DNA of 64,000 nt from Collinsella aerofaciens. Its GTDB lineage: Bacteria > Actinomycetota > Coriobacteriia > Coriobacteriales > Coriobacteriaceae. Positions within the stretch are counted from its first letter, which is position 1; the number at the start of each line of letters is the position of its first letter. Made by a program: the position numbers and the translations under genes. Positions 41,968-50,530 of this stretch are shown here, in pieces. The notes under the pieces are model-generated. The model was not told the origin of the DNA. It made no database searches and saw only the letters and a program-made list of their open reading frames with translations. Where the stretch lies: contig RQCP01000010.1 in assembly GCA_008668235.1 (NCBI GenBank), positions 38,839 to 102,838 of the forward strand, read 5' to 3'.

Positions 41968-44481
41968 CTATAGGTAGCGGCCGGTAATGCTCTTGGAGCA
42001 GGCCACGATGTCGTCCGGCGTGCCGGCGCTGACGATTTGCCCGCCCGCGTCGCCACCGCCCGGGCCCATGTCGATCACGTAATCGGCGTTACGGATAAGG
42101 TCGAGATCGTGTTCGATCACGATGACTGTGGCGCCCTTGGCAACGAGGCCGTCGAACACGCTCAGCAACACCTGAACATCGAGCGGATGCAGGCCGATCG
42201 TGGGTTCGTCGAACACGAATACAGCATCATCCTGCACGCGGCCCATCTCGCTCGCAAGCTTTAGACGCTGCGCCTCGCCGCCCGAAAGCGCCGGCGTGGG
42301 CTCACCGAGCGTGAGATAACCCAAGCCCAGGTCGTGTAAGGTCTGCAAGCGCGCCTGAACCTTCTTGAGTCCCACCGTGGCGTCGAGCGCCTCATCCACA
42401 CTCATATCCATGAGCTGCGGCAACGTCAGCAAGCTCCCGTCCTTGCCCTCACGATGGATACGCGAAGCCGCGTCCGCATAACGCGAACCGCGACATGCCG
42501 GGCAGACGATCTCGACATCGGGCAAAAACTGCACATCGAGCGATATCGAGCCCGTGCCATCGCACGTAGGGCAGCGCAAGGCACCGGTGTTGTAGCTAAA
42601 GGCACCCGCCTTGTAGCCGGCCGCCTTGGCCTCGGGCGTACGGGCGAAGGCGCGGCGCAGCTCGTCATGGATGTCAGCATAGGTCGCTACCGTCGAGCGC
42701 ACGTTGGCGCCGATGGGCGTGGCGTCAATCAGGTTGGCGCGGGCAATGCCCTCGGCATCGACCCAACGCACGTGCCCCGGCAGACGCTCGCCATCTGCTT
42801 GCGCCTTGAGTGCCGGAATGAGCGTCTCGAGCACCAACGTCGTCTTACCCGAACCCGAAACGCCCGTCACCGCGACCAAGCGGCCGCGCGGGATATCGAC
42901 TTCGAGCGGTTTTACGGTATGGATGGCATCGGTTGCCATGCGGATGTGGCCCTGGTCGAACATCTCCTCGTCAGTCACCTGCGGGCGCAAGCGCTTGGGG
43001 TCTGCGCGCAAAAACGGCGCGATGCGACTGCTCTGCGATTGCTCGACCTCGTCTACCGTACCGGCAGCGATCACGTTACCGCCGCCCGCTCCGGCAACGG
43101 GGCCCATCTCGACAAGATAGTCGGCTTCCGCCAGTACGCGCGTATCGTGGTCGACAACAACCACGGTGTTGCCGTCATCCACCAGATCGCGCATCACGCC
43201 CACCAGGCCGTCGACATTGGCAGGATGCAAGCCAATCGAGGGCTCGTCCAGCACATAGAGCACGCCCGTCGATCGGTTGCGCACCACGCGGGCGAGCTGC
43301 ACACGCTGGCGCTCACCCGTGGAGAGCGTGGCACCAGCGCGGTCGAGTGAAAGGTAATCGAGACCCAGGTCGACCAGACGACGGGCCGCGCTCAAAAACG
43401 AATCGCAGATATCCGCCGCCATGGGCCGCATCTCGGGCGGCAAGGATGCGGGCACCCCGCGCACCCACTCAATCGCCTCGCCTAGCGTCATGGCCGCGGC
43501 CTGCGCCAGATTGATACCGCGCACTTGGGGCTGGCGCGCAGCCTCGGAAAGACGCGTACCACCACAGTCGCGGCATGGCCCCTCGCGCAAAAAGCGCGCA
43601 ACGCGTTTGAGGCCCTTGTCGTCCTTAACCTTGGCGAGCGCATTCTCGACGGTATAGACGGCGTTGTAGTAGGTAAAGTCGAGTGGCGTGGCGCCCTCAC
43701 CGTTTTTGGGGACGTAGAGAATGTGCTTCTTAACCGCCGGACCATGAAACACGATGTCGCGCTCTTGAGGCGTGAGCTGGTTAAACGGCACGTCGGTGCG
43801 CACGCCCATCTCGCCTGCCACCTGCTTCATCAGATCCCACATGAGCGTGCCCCAGGGAAGCACCGCGCCTTCGTTGATAGTCTTTGACTCGTCGGGCACC
43901 AGGCTCGCCTCGTCCACCTCGCGCATGACACCGGTACCGCCGCAGGTAGAGCACGCGCCGCCGCTGTTAAAGGCAAGGTCCTCGGCACCCGGCGCGTAGA
44001 ACTCGCGGCCGCATGCGGGGCACGTGAGCGACAGGCCCGCAGCCACGTTAAGGCTCGGCTCCACACGCGCCCCGCAATGCGGGCACACGTGATGGGCGCA
44101 GCGGCTAAAGAGTAGACGCAGGCTATTGTTGAGCTCGGTCATGGTGCCAAAGGTCGAGCGCACGCCCGGCACGCTGGGGCGCTGATGCAATGCGAGCGCC
44201 GCCGGCACGTGCAGCACCTCGTCCACCTGGGCGTGCTCGGCCTGCGTCAGACGACGGCGGGTATAGGTGCTGAGCGCCTCCAGATAGCGACGCGAGCCCT
44301 CGGCATAAAGAACCCCCAGCGCCAGCGAACTCTTGCCCGAGCCCGACACGCCGGCAATGCCCACGAGCTTTCCCAGCGGAATGTCGATATCGATGTCCTT
44401 GAGGTTATGGACGCGCGCGCCACGTACCTCGATAGCCTGCGGGCTCATCTTCTGTTCCGTCACCTTTATCACCCTACTCAT
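41968..44481 (-). CDS. UvrA-like excision-nuclease ATPase (short paralogue)
   Basis: An 837-residue double ABC protein of the UvrA family. It has two Walker A motifs (GVSGSGKSS near residue 43 and GVSGSGKTT in the second half), zinc modules (CPHCG…CPACG, CRDCGG and CPTCDG…CPACRG), two ABC signatures (LSTGERQRVQLA and LSGGEAQRLKLA), and DEPSIGLHP/DEPTIGLHP. It is about 100 residues shorter than housekeeping UvrA and resembles the UvrA2/DrrC-like class linked to resistance to DNA-binding drugs. The ATG at 44481 overlaps the stop of the upstream ATPase gene (ATGAGTAG). An internal ATG at 44448 is an alternative. Confidence 0.88.
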   Translation of the reverse strand: MSRVIKVTEQKMSPQAIEVRGARVHNLKDIDIDIPLGKLVGIAGVSGSGKSSLALGVLYAEGSRRYLEALSTYTRRRLTQAEHAQVDEVLHVPAALALHQRPSVPGVRSTFGTMTELNNSLRLLFSRCAHHVCPHCGARVEPSLNVAAGLSLTCPACGREFYAPGAEDLAFNSGGACSTCGGTGVMREVDEASLVPDESKTINEGAVLPWGTLMWDLMKQVAGEMGVRTDVPFNQLTPQERDIVFHGPAVKKHILYVPKNGEGATPLDFTYYNAVYTVENALAKVKDDKGLKRVARFLREGPCRDCGGTRLSEAARQPQVRGINLAQAAAMTLGEAIEWVRGVPASLPPEMRPMAADICDSFLSAARRLVDLGLDYLSLDRAGATLSTGERQRVQLARVVRNRSTGVLYVLDEPSIGLHPANVDGLVGVMRDLVDDGNTVVVVDHDTRVLAEADYLVEMGPVAGAGGGNVIAAGTVDEVEQSQSSRIAPFLRADPKRLRPQVTDEEMFDQGHIRMATDAIHTVKPLEVDIPRGRLVAVTGVSGSGKTTLVLETLIPALKAQADGERLPGHVRWVDAEGIARANLIDATPIGANVRSTVATYADIHDELRRAFARTPEAKAAGYKAGAFSYNTGALRCPTCDGTGSISLDVQFLPDVEIVCPACRGSRYADAASRIHREGKDGSLLTLPQLMDMSVDEALDATVGLKKVQARLQTLHDLGLGYLTLGEPTPALSGGEAQRLKLASEMGRVQDDAVFVFDEPTIGLHPLDVQVLLSVFDGLVAKGATVIVIEHDLDLIRNADYVIDMGPGGGDAGGQIVSAGTPDDIVACSKSITGRYL

Positions 44482-45592
44482 GCCATAAAACTCGATCGCG
44501 AATGTACGCGCCCAGCATGGGCACGGTAAACCGGACGAGGCCGTATCCGGCAGCCTCGATGACGCGCTCGCGAATCAGGCTTGCGCGATATTTACTCGCC
44601 CAACTCTGAGTACGGTCGCAGCGCTCAATGATATCCGCCATGCGCGTCGGCTCACCCTCGTCAGCAGCCATGGCCTCGATAAAGAGGCGCTGTGGACTGC
44701 GCAGCCCGTAATACAGAGGCGCGTCAACCGCTTCGTAGAACTCGGAGACGGCATCCGCATGGCCATCCTCGACATCGCGCCTTTCGATGACCTGCGAGCC
44801 ACGCCGGACAGCAGACCGCCACATGTAATATCCCACCAGCTGAACCATGTAGGGATGCCCCATGCTCTTGCGCGCCGCAAGGTCCGCCGTCTCCGCGTCA
44901 ACGTAAAGACCAGCGTCTTTGACCGTCTGGATATACGAATCGCGCACCTCGGGCAAAGATATCGCCCCCAGCGTACGCTGCTGGGCACGCCGCAAAAACG
45001 TCACGCTCGGCTCTTCGAGCAGATCGTCAACCATACTGGGTAAGCCGGCGAACACCAGCGCAAGACCGCGCTGGTCGCTATCTGACAAGCCCATGGCATC
45101 CTGATCTCCAAGCACCTGCTGATAGAGAACGGCAAGAGCCGCCAGTTCCTCGATAGACGCCGATTGCGCCTCGTCAATCGCAAACAGTATGCCCTTGCCT
45201 GGACCGAGTTTCTTAAGGCGCTCGTTGACCAGCCCTCGCAACGTCTCGCCCTTTGCTCGCGCCGCCTCGACCGACATCCGGCCAAACGACGGACCGAGCT
45301 CCATTGACGTCACAACGGGTTTATTCGAGCGAAGCGCGTCGGCCAAGCGATCGCATAAGCCAAGCGAAGCGGAATCGGAGACAACCGCCCATCCGCGCTC
45401 ATTGGCTAGACGTTGCAGCTCCCGTAGGAGAACCGTCTTGCCACAGCCGCGGTTTCCCGTAATGAGCATGAGCCTACCCGGCGCTCCGGCGCCGTTATCG
45501 AGCCCTTCCTCGAAATCTTCGATGACCGACTCGCGACCGATGAGTATCGGAGGCCGCTTGCCTGCCGTTGGCTTAAAGGGATTTGGATTCAT
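44474..45592 (-). CDS. AAA ATPase with winged helix, paralogue coupled to the UvrA-like gene
   Basis: A 372-residue ATPase of the same kind as 40827-41927. It has the NPFKPTAGKRPPILIGRES lead, Walker A GNRGCGKT (46-53), Walker B ILFAIDEAQ, then VFAGLPSMVDDLLEEPSVTFLRRAQQ, which matches the paralogue closely. The C-terminal winged helix follows, with MADIIERCDRTQSWASKYR. Its stop overlaps the start of the UvrA-like gene by 8 bp, so the two should be made together. Three iterons precede it. Together they could act as an ATP-driven DNA-binding and damage-response module; no such function is established. Confidence 0.85.
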   Translation of the reverse strand: MNPNPFKPTAGKRPPILIGRESVIEDFEEGLDNGAGAPGRLMLITGNRGCGKTVLLRELQRLANERGWAVVSDSASLGLCDRLADALRSNKPVVTSMELGPSFGRMSVEAARAKGETLRGLVNERLKKLGPGKGILFAIDEAQSASIEELAALAVLYQQVLGDQDAMGLSDSDQRGLALVFAGLPSMVDDLLEEPSVTFLRRAQQRTLGAISLPEVRDSYIQTVKDAGLYVDAETADLAARKSMGHPYMVQLVGYYMWRSAVRRGSQVIERRDVEDGHADAVSEFYEAVDAPLYYGLRSPQRLFIEAMAADEGEPTRMADIIERCDRTQSWASKYRASLIRERVIEAAGYGLVRFTVPMLGAYIRDRVLWHE

Positions 45593-45627
45593 GTCGGCCT
45601 CCTCGGATTGGCAAACCCTGGCAATAG

Positions 45628-45656
45628 TTATACCAACTTATACCAAGTTATACCAA
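45628..45656 (-). promoter_or_regulatory. Three 10-bp iterons upstream of the ATPase–UvrA operon
   Basis: TTATACCAA occurs at 45628-45636, 45638-45646 and 45648-45656 with an exact 10-bp period. All copies lie on one face of the helix, just upstream of the ATPase start. This is a strong candidate binding array for the winged-helix ATPase or another regulator. Confidence 0.75.
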
Positions 45657-45660
45657 TAGC

Positions 45661-45691
45661 ATGTGACAAAGGAACTGTCCCTTTGTCACAT
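45661..45691. repeat. Palindrome with TGTCCCTTT core overlapping the TetM-like stop codon
   Basis: ATGTGACAAAGG (45661-45672) and CCTTTGTCACAT (45680-45691) are perfect arms. The TetM-like gene ends inside it (CAC ATG TGA), and the iterons begin right next to it. It probably terminates the TetM-like transcript. Confidence 0.8.
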
Positions 45692-47689
45692 GTGGCCGAA
45701 AAACTCGGCGTCTGCTGCTCGCCAGGGGCGGAAGGTAGAGGAATCGACCTTTACGTGCGCCGCGGCGGGTACGTCGTACCATTTGACCGTGTAACCGGCA
45801 CCGTGAGAGCAAAAGACCGAATCGGGCGTGTTGGGCAGATCGGCCTCGGGCTCATAGGCGGCCGCCTCGATGACGCGCTCAGCATCATGGCAAGCCGCAT
45901 AGCCGGCGAACTCTAGGTACAGATGCCCACGACCACTCGTATAGGCGGCTACCTCCAGCGCATAATCCTGCACCTCGGATGCCGGTACGCGACCCACAAG
46001 CGTCGCCCGGTCTCCCGCCATCGTCGGCGGCTCGTACTCGGCACCCATGCGCGTGGCATCCGAGAGCGCCCGACCCACGCACTCCCCCGGCACCTCGAGC
46101 TCAAAGCGATACCACGGCTCCAACAGCACCGCCGCGCCGGCCTCGCGCGCCTGCATCAAACCCTGGCGAATCGCGCGGTACGTGGCCTGGCGAAAATCGC
46201 CGCCCTCGGTATGTTTGGCATGCGCACGGCCACCCGTGAGCGTAATGCGCACATCGGTGATGGGCGAGCCGGTCAGCACGCCCAGGTGATCGCGTTCCAT
46301 GGCGTTGGTGAGCGCCAGACGTTGCCAGTTAAGATCGAGCTCATCGGTCGAGGTCACGGTGCCAAACTGCACGCCCGAACCCGCTGGCAACGGCTCCAGA
46401 CGCAGATGCACCTCGGCATAGTGGCGCAGTGGCTCAAAGTGGCCCACGCCCTCGACCGGCTGCGAAATGGTCTCCTTATAGAGGATGCCGCCGGGCTCAA
46501 ACTCGACCGCAAGGCCAAAACGATCGGCCAACACCCGCTGCACGACCTCGAGTTGCACGGCGCCCATCAACTGCAGGTGAATCTGCTCCAGATGCGTATT
46601 CCAGCTTACGCCGAGCATGGGATCTTCGTCCGCTAACTCAGTCAGCGCTTTGAACACCGCATGGACATCGTGTTCGCCTGGAAGCACCGTATAGGTGAGG
46701 ACCGGCGCAATGACAGGTGCATCGCCCGCGGGCTCCGCGCCCAGGGCGTCCCCCGGGCGAACGTGCGCAAGGCCCGTCATGGCACAAATACCGCCAGCAG
46801 CAACTTCTTGGGCAAGCTCATACTTCTCGCCGTTATAGATGCGTACCTGATCGACCTTCTGCTCCCATGCCTCGGCACCGGAACGTCCGCCAATCATCTG
46901 CTTGGCATGCAGTGTGCCGCCGGTTACTTTAACCCATGCCAAGCGCTCGCCGCGATCCCCGCGGCTGACACGATAGACGCGCGCGGCAAACTCCGGGAGC
47001 CACGCCTGTTCACGCATCAGCGCGCATATGCCATCCAGCAGCTCGTCCACGCCTTGATCCTTGAGCGCCGACCCGGCAAAACAGGGAAAGAGCTTGCGCT
47101 CGGCAACCATGCGCGACAGCGTCGCGACGGAAAGCTCACCCGCCTCAAGAAACTCCTCGAGCGCTTCTTCGTCTAACGCGGCAGCGTCCTCCTGAACGGC
47201 CCCGCCCGCCAGCAGTTCGCCGGCATCCAGGCAGCCCTCGGAGAGACGTTGCCCAAGTTGTGCCAGCAAAACATCGCGGCCGGGATTCTCCAAATCGATT
47301 TTGTTGATGAAGATGAATGTCGGGATGTCATAACGTGCAAGCAGGCGCCACAGGGTTTCGGTGTGTCCCTGCACGCCGTCGTTGGCACCCACAACCAAAA
47401 TCGCATAGTCAAGCGCGCGCAGCGTGCGCTCCGCCTCGGCCGAAAAATCGACGTGGCCGGGCGCATCCACGAGCATGACGTGGGTATCACCGTGGTCGAG
47501 CACGGCCTGCGACGAAAAAATCGTGATGCCACGCTCGCGCTCGATCGCGTTCGTGTCCAGATGCGAATCGCCATCGTCCACGCGGCCGCGCTTGCGAATG
47601 CGACCCGCGTTGAACAGCATGACCTCGGCCAACGTGGTCTTGCCGGCATCGACGTGCGCCAAGATTCCAACGACCGCTTGCTTCGACAT
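45686..47689 (-). CDS. TetM-like ribosomal protection GTPase
   Basis: A 667-residue translation GTPase. G1 is AHVDAGKTT (11-19), then RERGITI, DAPGHVDF (G3) and NKIDLE (G4), with EF-G-like domains following. The order and length match the Tet(M)/Otr(A) ribosomal-protection class. Identity to true TetM looks modest, so tetracycline resistance is not assured; chromosomal relatives of unknown role are common. ATG 47689 has GAGGAG 5 nt upstream. The C-terminal HM-stop lies in a palindromic repeat. It is transcribed toward the ATPase–UvrA operon but separated by the palindrome. Confidence 0.88.
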   Translation of the reverse strand: MSKQAVVGILAHVDAGKTTLAEVMLFNAGRIRKRGRVDDGDSHLDTNAIERERGITIFSSQAVLDHGDTHVMLVDAPGHVDFSAEAERTLRALDYAILVVGANDGVQGHTETLWRLLARYDIPTFIFINKIDLENPGRDVLLAQLGQRLSEGCLDAGELLAGGAVQEDAAALDEEALEEFLEAGELSVATLSRMVAERKLFPCFAGSALKDQGVDELLDGICALMREQAWLPEFAARVYRVSRGDRGERLAWVKVTGGTLHAKQMIGGRSGAEAWEQKVDQVRIYNGEKYELAQEVAAGGICAMTGLAHVRPGDALGAEPAGDAPVIAPVLTYTVLPGEHDVHAVFKALTELADEDPMLGVSWNTHLEQIHLQLMGAVQLEVVQRVLADRFGLAVEFEPGGILYKETISQPVEGVGHFEPLRHYAEVHLRLEPLPAGSGVQFGTVTSTDELDLNWQRLALTNAMERDHLGVLTGSPITDVRITLTGGRAHAKHTEGGDFRQATYRAIRQGLMQAREAGAAVLLEPWYRFELEVPGECVGRALSDATRMGAEYEPPTMAGDRATLVGRVPASEVQDYALEVAAYTSGRGHLYLEFAGYAACHDAERVIEAAAYEPEADLPNTPDSVFCSHGAGYTVKWYDVPAAAHVKVDSSTFRPWRAADAEFFGHM

Positions 47690-47877
47690 GGCTCTCCTCT
47701 TATTGCAAGCCCATCGCACGCGGCAACGGGCGTTCACGCTCCACACTGGATGATACAATTTACGGGCCGGCGGGCGAAGCGGGCCCTATCCCCCGACCAA
47801 GCTCATCGCCCTGCGTTGCCGCGCGGCGATTTTCGTAGGTTCGCGCCTTGCGAAAGCCGGCTTGCAAATCAGCGCAG

Positions 47878-47915
47878 CGAACGAAAATGGCCCCACCCGG
47901 GACCATTTTCGTTCG
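47878..47915. repeat. Palindrome between the TetM-like and GNAT genes
   Basis: CGAACGAAAATGG (47878-47890) and CCATTTTCGTTCG (47903-47915) are perfect 13-bp arms with a 12-nt loop. A related GGCGATTTTCGTAGGTTCGC segment (47824 onward) lies just before it. It probably terminates the GNAT transcript. Confidence 0.75.
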
Positions 47916-47943
47916 TGCGAATTGTTGACACGTGCCCCTACTC

Positions 47944-48432
47944 TTACGCCTCACGCAGCCAGTCGAACGCAACACGCGGCGTGCCGTCCGACACATACAC
48001 GACGCCGGCACGCTCGAACCCCGCCTTAATACTCGCGCCCTGCATGGGCAGGTTGTCCTGATGCGTGTCGATGCGCAGGTGATCGGCACGCTCCTTGGCA
48101 AAGGCAAACATCGCAGCCGCGATACCGTGCACGGTGCCATCGGACGCCACACGGTGCAGCACGGCGTACGGAGTGTCGCTGCGCCATTGACCATCCTCAA
48201 TTACGTCATAGCACTCGTCCGGGCCCGGCAAAAAGGCAAACGTCGCCACCACGCGGCCATCGACTTCGCACACATAGCTGCCACCGGCGGCGATATCGGC
48301 AGCCAGTTGCTCGGCAGAAGGCGTGCCCTCGGGCCACTGTGTGGCGTTGCCATGCGCGCGCATAAAGGCGCGGGCCGCGTCATAGATAGCCATGACAGCG
48401 GGAATGTCGGTATCGAGGGTTTTTCTGATCAT
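47944..48432 (-). CDS. GNAT-family N-acetyltransferase
   Basis: A 162-residue acetyltransferase of the GNAT fold. It has IRKTLDTDIPAVMAIYDAARAFM, VCEVDGRVVATFAFLPGPD and a short acetyl-CoA loop region LHRVASDGTVHGIAAAMFAFA, followed by the usual NLPMQGASIKAGFERAGVVY end. The substrate is unknown. The start could be ATG 48432 or the adjacent GTG 48435; GAGG lies upstream. An inverted repeat in its promoter resembles the iterons at 45628. Confidence 0.85.
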   Translation of the reverse strand: MIRKTLDTDIPAVMAIYDAARAFMRAHGNATQWPEGTPSAEQLAADIAAGGSYVCEVDGRVVATFAFLPGPDECYDVIEDGQWRSDTPYAVLHRVASDGTVHGIAAAMFAFAKERADHLRIDTHQDNLPMQGASIKAGFERAGVVYVSDGTPRVAFDWLREA

Positions 48433-48453
48433 CACGCGGCGACCTCACGTTTA

Positions 48454-48485
48454 TTGGTATCACTTTGATTGAGCAATGATACCAA
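48454..48485. promoter_or_regulatory. Inverted repeat TTGGTATCA/TGATACCAA in a divergent promoter
   Basis: TTGGTATCA (48454-48462) and TGATACCAA (48477-48485) are exact complements with 14 bp between, in the gap separating the GNAT gene from the zinc-knuckle protein gene. The half site shares TTGGTAT with the iterons at 45628-45656 (TTGGTATAA on the other strand). Confidence 0.6.
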
Positions 48486-48509
48486 CGTTTGGAGAGGGGC
48501 GCGAAGCAG

Positions 48510-48806
48510 ATGGGGAGCAAAAAGCGAGCCGCTTGGTCAAAAGCCAAAAGCGAGTTTTTAGGCGCTGCCACGGGCGGCGATATGAGTGACCTGTTTGCGC
48601 GCGAAGACGAGCGCCGCGACGCCCTGGACGCCGAGCGCGATGAGGCCTGGCGCTACAAGTCGTGCGAGCGCAAAAACCGTTACGACACGCGCGTCGAGGC
48701 CGAGGCTGTTATGGCCGAATGTGAAAACCGCGGGCGGCGTGGCTTGGCCTGCTACAAATGCGAATACTGCGGCGGCTGGCATTTGACGTCGCACCCTTGG
48801 AAATAG
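48510..48806 (+). CDS. Small basic protein with a C-terminal zinc knuckle
   Basis: A 98-residue protein rich in Lys, Arg and Glu, ending in LACYKCEYCGGWHLTSHP. CxxC with two following His is a likely zinc knuckle. It also has NRYDTRVEAEAVMAECENRG. Similar small proteins are seen next to housekeeping genes in this group and have no known role. The start ATG 48510 is preferred over TTG 48489, but the ribosome site is weak. Confidence 0.65.
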   Translation: MGSKKRAAWSKAKSEFLGAATGGDMSDLFAREDERRDALDAERDEAWRYKSCERKNRYDTRVEAEAVMAECENRGRRGLACYKCEYCGGWHLTSHPWK

Positions 48807-48854
48807 ACCCCACATTGGCACGGCACTGACGGAGCGCCAGCCATCGCACACAAG

Positions 48855-49559
48855 CTACGGGCGCGGCGGCACCAAAACATCGTAGCGAACGGCCTTGCCC
48901 GCAAGTTGATAGCTCGGCTTAACGCCGGCAAGCAGCGGGCCCTTTACCGGCCGCTTGATAACGACCTTGCGCGGATGCACAGCAAGCGCCGCCTCGACCA
49001 GCGATTCCTCGTCGGCGCATGGCTGCTCCAGATGATGTAGGAGCTGGAACTTCTTTTTGACCGCTGCACTCTTGGTGCGCTCGGGAAACATGGGATCCAG
49101 GTACACCACGTCGGGTGCTGCGAGCTCGCCCTGCTCGACCAGCTCGACGGTTTGACGAAGGCCCGCAATGCTGTCCTCGCCCGCATGTAAGCACATGCGT
49201 GCCACGGCAGCCGCAAGCGCCGGATCATCCGCCGCGCGATCCAAGGCATCCTTGAGGAGCGCCGCGATCACGCAGTCCTGCTCATACAGATCGACGGTAA
49301 AGCCCGCGGCCGCCAACAGCAGCGAATCCTCGCCAAAGCCTGCCGTAGCGTCAATTGCCCATGGTCGCTCGATGCCCTTTGTGCGCGCAGCCTTTACCAA
49401 CAGCTCTTGCTGCAGACGGCCCTGCTTGAGTCGCGGCAGCATGCGGCCAAAATCGGCGCGCAGCTCCATCGTGCCGTCGGTGAGCGTGAGGCCCTCGGGC
49501 TTCCCGATCAGCTCAAGCCCCGCGGCCCGAGCAACAGATAAGGGATCGACGACGCCCAT
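48855..49559 (-). CDS. rsmJ: 16S rRNA (guanine-1516-N2)-methyltransferase RsmJ-like
   Basis: A 234-residue SAM-dependent methyltransferase. It has the RsmJ order: DFGRMLPRLKQGRLQQELLVKA, AIDATAGFGEDSLLLAAAG (SAM loop), LYEQDCVIAALLKDAL, and YLDPMFPERTKSAAVKKK with the DPMFP catalytic motif. It should methylate the ribosomal small subunit. ATG 49559 has AAGGAG 5 nt upstream; an upstream in-frame start at 49565 lies within that site. It appears monocistronic. Confidence 0.85.
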   Translation of the reverse strand: MGVVDPLSVARAAGLELIGKPEGLTLTDGTMELRADFGRMLPRLKQGRLQQELLVKAARTKGIERPWAIDATAGFGEDSLLLAAAGFTVDLYEQDCVIAALLKDALDRAADDPALAAAVARMCLHAGEDSIAGLRQTVELVEQGELAAPDVVYLDPMFPERTKSAAVKKKFQLLHHLEQPCADEESLVEAALAVHPRKVVIKRPVKGPLLAGVKPSYQLAGKAVRYDVLVPPRP

Positions 49560-49623
49560 GGACACTCCTTAACAAGCAAAACGAATACGCAGGGCACCGT
49601 TTATGTCGGCACCCAACCGTCCG

Positions 49624-49767
49624 CTATTGTCCCACATGCGACATGGCCCACAGCATCCCAATGCAAAGCACCGCCATCAATCCCGTGCACACAGCAGCGA
49701 TCACGGAATCACCCATGCGCCTTCCCAACGACCGCGGCTCACGCACTTGCCCTGCTCCGTACATCAT
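49624..49767 (-). CDS. 47-residue single-span membrane protein
   Basis: A short frame from ATG 49767 to TAG 49624 has a very strong ribosome site (AAGGAGG, 4 nt before the ATG). The product has a basic start (VREPRSLGRRMGD) and one hydrophobic span (VIAAVCTGLMAVLCIGMLWA), ending SHVGQ. The orientation should be N-in. No known family. It lies between the RsmJ-like gene and the four-helix protein gene, in a gap that otherwise has no gene. Confidence 0.6.
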   Translation of the reverse strand: MMYGAGQVREPRSLGRRMGDSVIAAVCTGLMAVLCIGMLWAMSHVGQ

Positions 49768-50000
49768 GGCTCCTCCTTGAGACCAGCTCCTTGTTACGGC
49801 CTCATCATCTCAGCGCCGCACATGAGCTGCCATCGATTTGGCTTACGTCCAGCTTTCCCTTTTGAAAGGTTGGGTTGGGCCGCGCGGGCTCAAAGCGCTT
49901 TCAGGCGCATGCATCGCTGCGTTGAACTACAATGTGCTTCACCATATGTGCAGTACATTGGGTGCGCCAAGTTGGCGTGCTCGTATCGAAAGGACCAGCC

Positions 50001-50402
50001 ATGAGCTTCACTCGCAAGACTCTCAAAATCCTTGCTCTCATCTACTTTGTTTTGGGCATCGCCAGCCTCGTCACCGCCGGCGTCGGTATCGCCACGGGCG
50101 GTCTCGATTCCACGTACGGTTCGTACGCCACGCTCGCGGCGGTCGTGCTTATCACCAAGGGTCTCGTCGACCTTGCCGCAGGCGTCGCCGGTATCAAGGG
50201 CGCCAACAAGCCTTCGCAGGTGGACGGCGCGTTTAAGCTCGGTATTGTTGCCGCGGTCGCCACGCTTGCCCAAGCGGTGCTCACGCTTCCCGCGTTTGGC
50301 GGCGACGCCATCAACTTTGGCGCCTTTGTCATCGTGGTGTACGACCTGTTCTTTGTTCAGCAGGCACACGCCGTTAAGGCCGAGAACAAGGACCGCCTGT
50401 AG
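50001..50402 (+). CDS. Small four-helix membrane protein of unknown function
   Basis: A 133-residue protein with four predicted membrane spans (LALIYFVLGIASLVTAGVG, YATLAAVVLITKGLVDLAAG, LGIVAAVATLAQAVLTLPAF, GAFVIVVYDLFFVQQ) and short loops. It resembles DUF308/DUF4064-type proteins in general layout, but I cannot assign it. ATG 50001 has AAAGGA 6 nt upstream; a longer in-frame start at 49932 is less likely. It is monocistronic with a terminator. Confidence 0.78.
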   Translation: MSFTRKTLKILALIYFVLGIASLVTAGVGIATGGLDSTYGSYATLAAVVLITKGLVDLAAGVAGIKGANKPSQVDGAFKLGIVAAVATLAQAVLTLPAFGGDAINFGAFVIVVYDLFFVQQAHAVKAENKDRL

Positions 50403-50438
50403 GCACCTGTCTCCCATAGCCCCTGCTATCAAGCAGCT

Positions 50439-50476
50439 AAAAAGGGCCGATCGCGCATCTCCGCGGTCGGCCCTTT
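50439..50476 (+). terminator. Terminator of the four-helix protein gene
   Basis: AAAGGGCCGATCGCG and CGCGGTCGGCCCTTT pair with one mismatch around a short loop. Confidence 0.85.
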
Positions 50477-50477
50477 A

Positions 50478-50529
50478 CGTTTGCCCAGATAAAACCTACC
50501 AAAATAAACCTGTCCCTTTTTGGCAGGTT
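50478..50529 (+). repeat. 52-bp dispersed repeat (copy 2) with TGTCCCTTT core
   Basis: Matches 11549-11600 at 51 of 52 positions. It ends one base before the stop codon of the RlmA-like gene on the other strand, another case of such elements sitting at a gene 3' end. Confidence 0.85.
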
Positions 50530-50530
50530 G

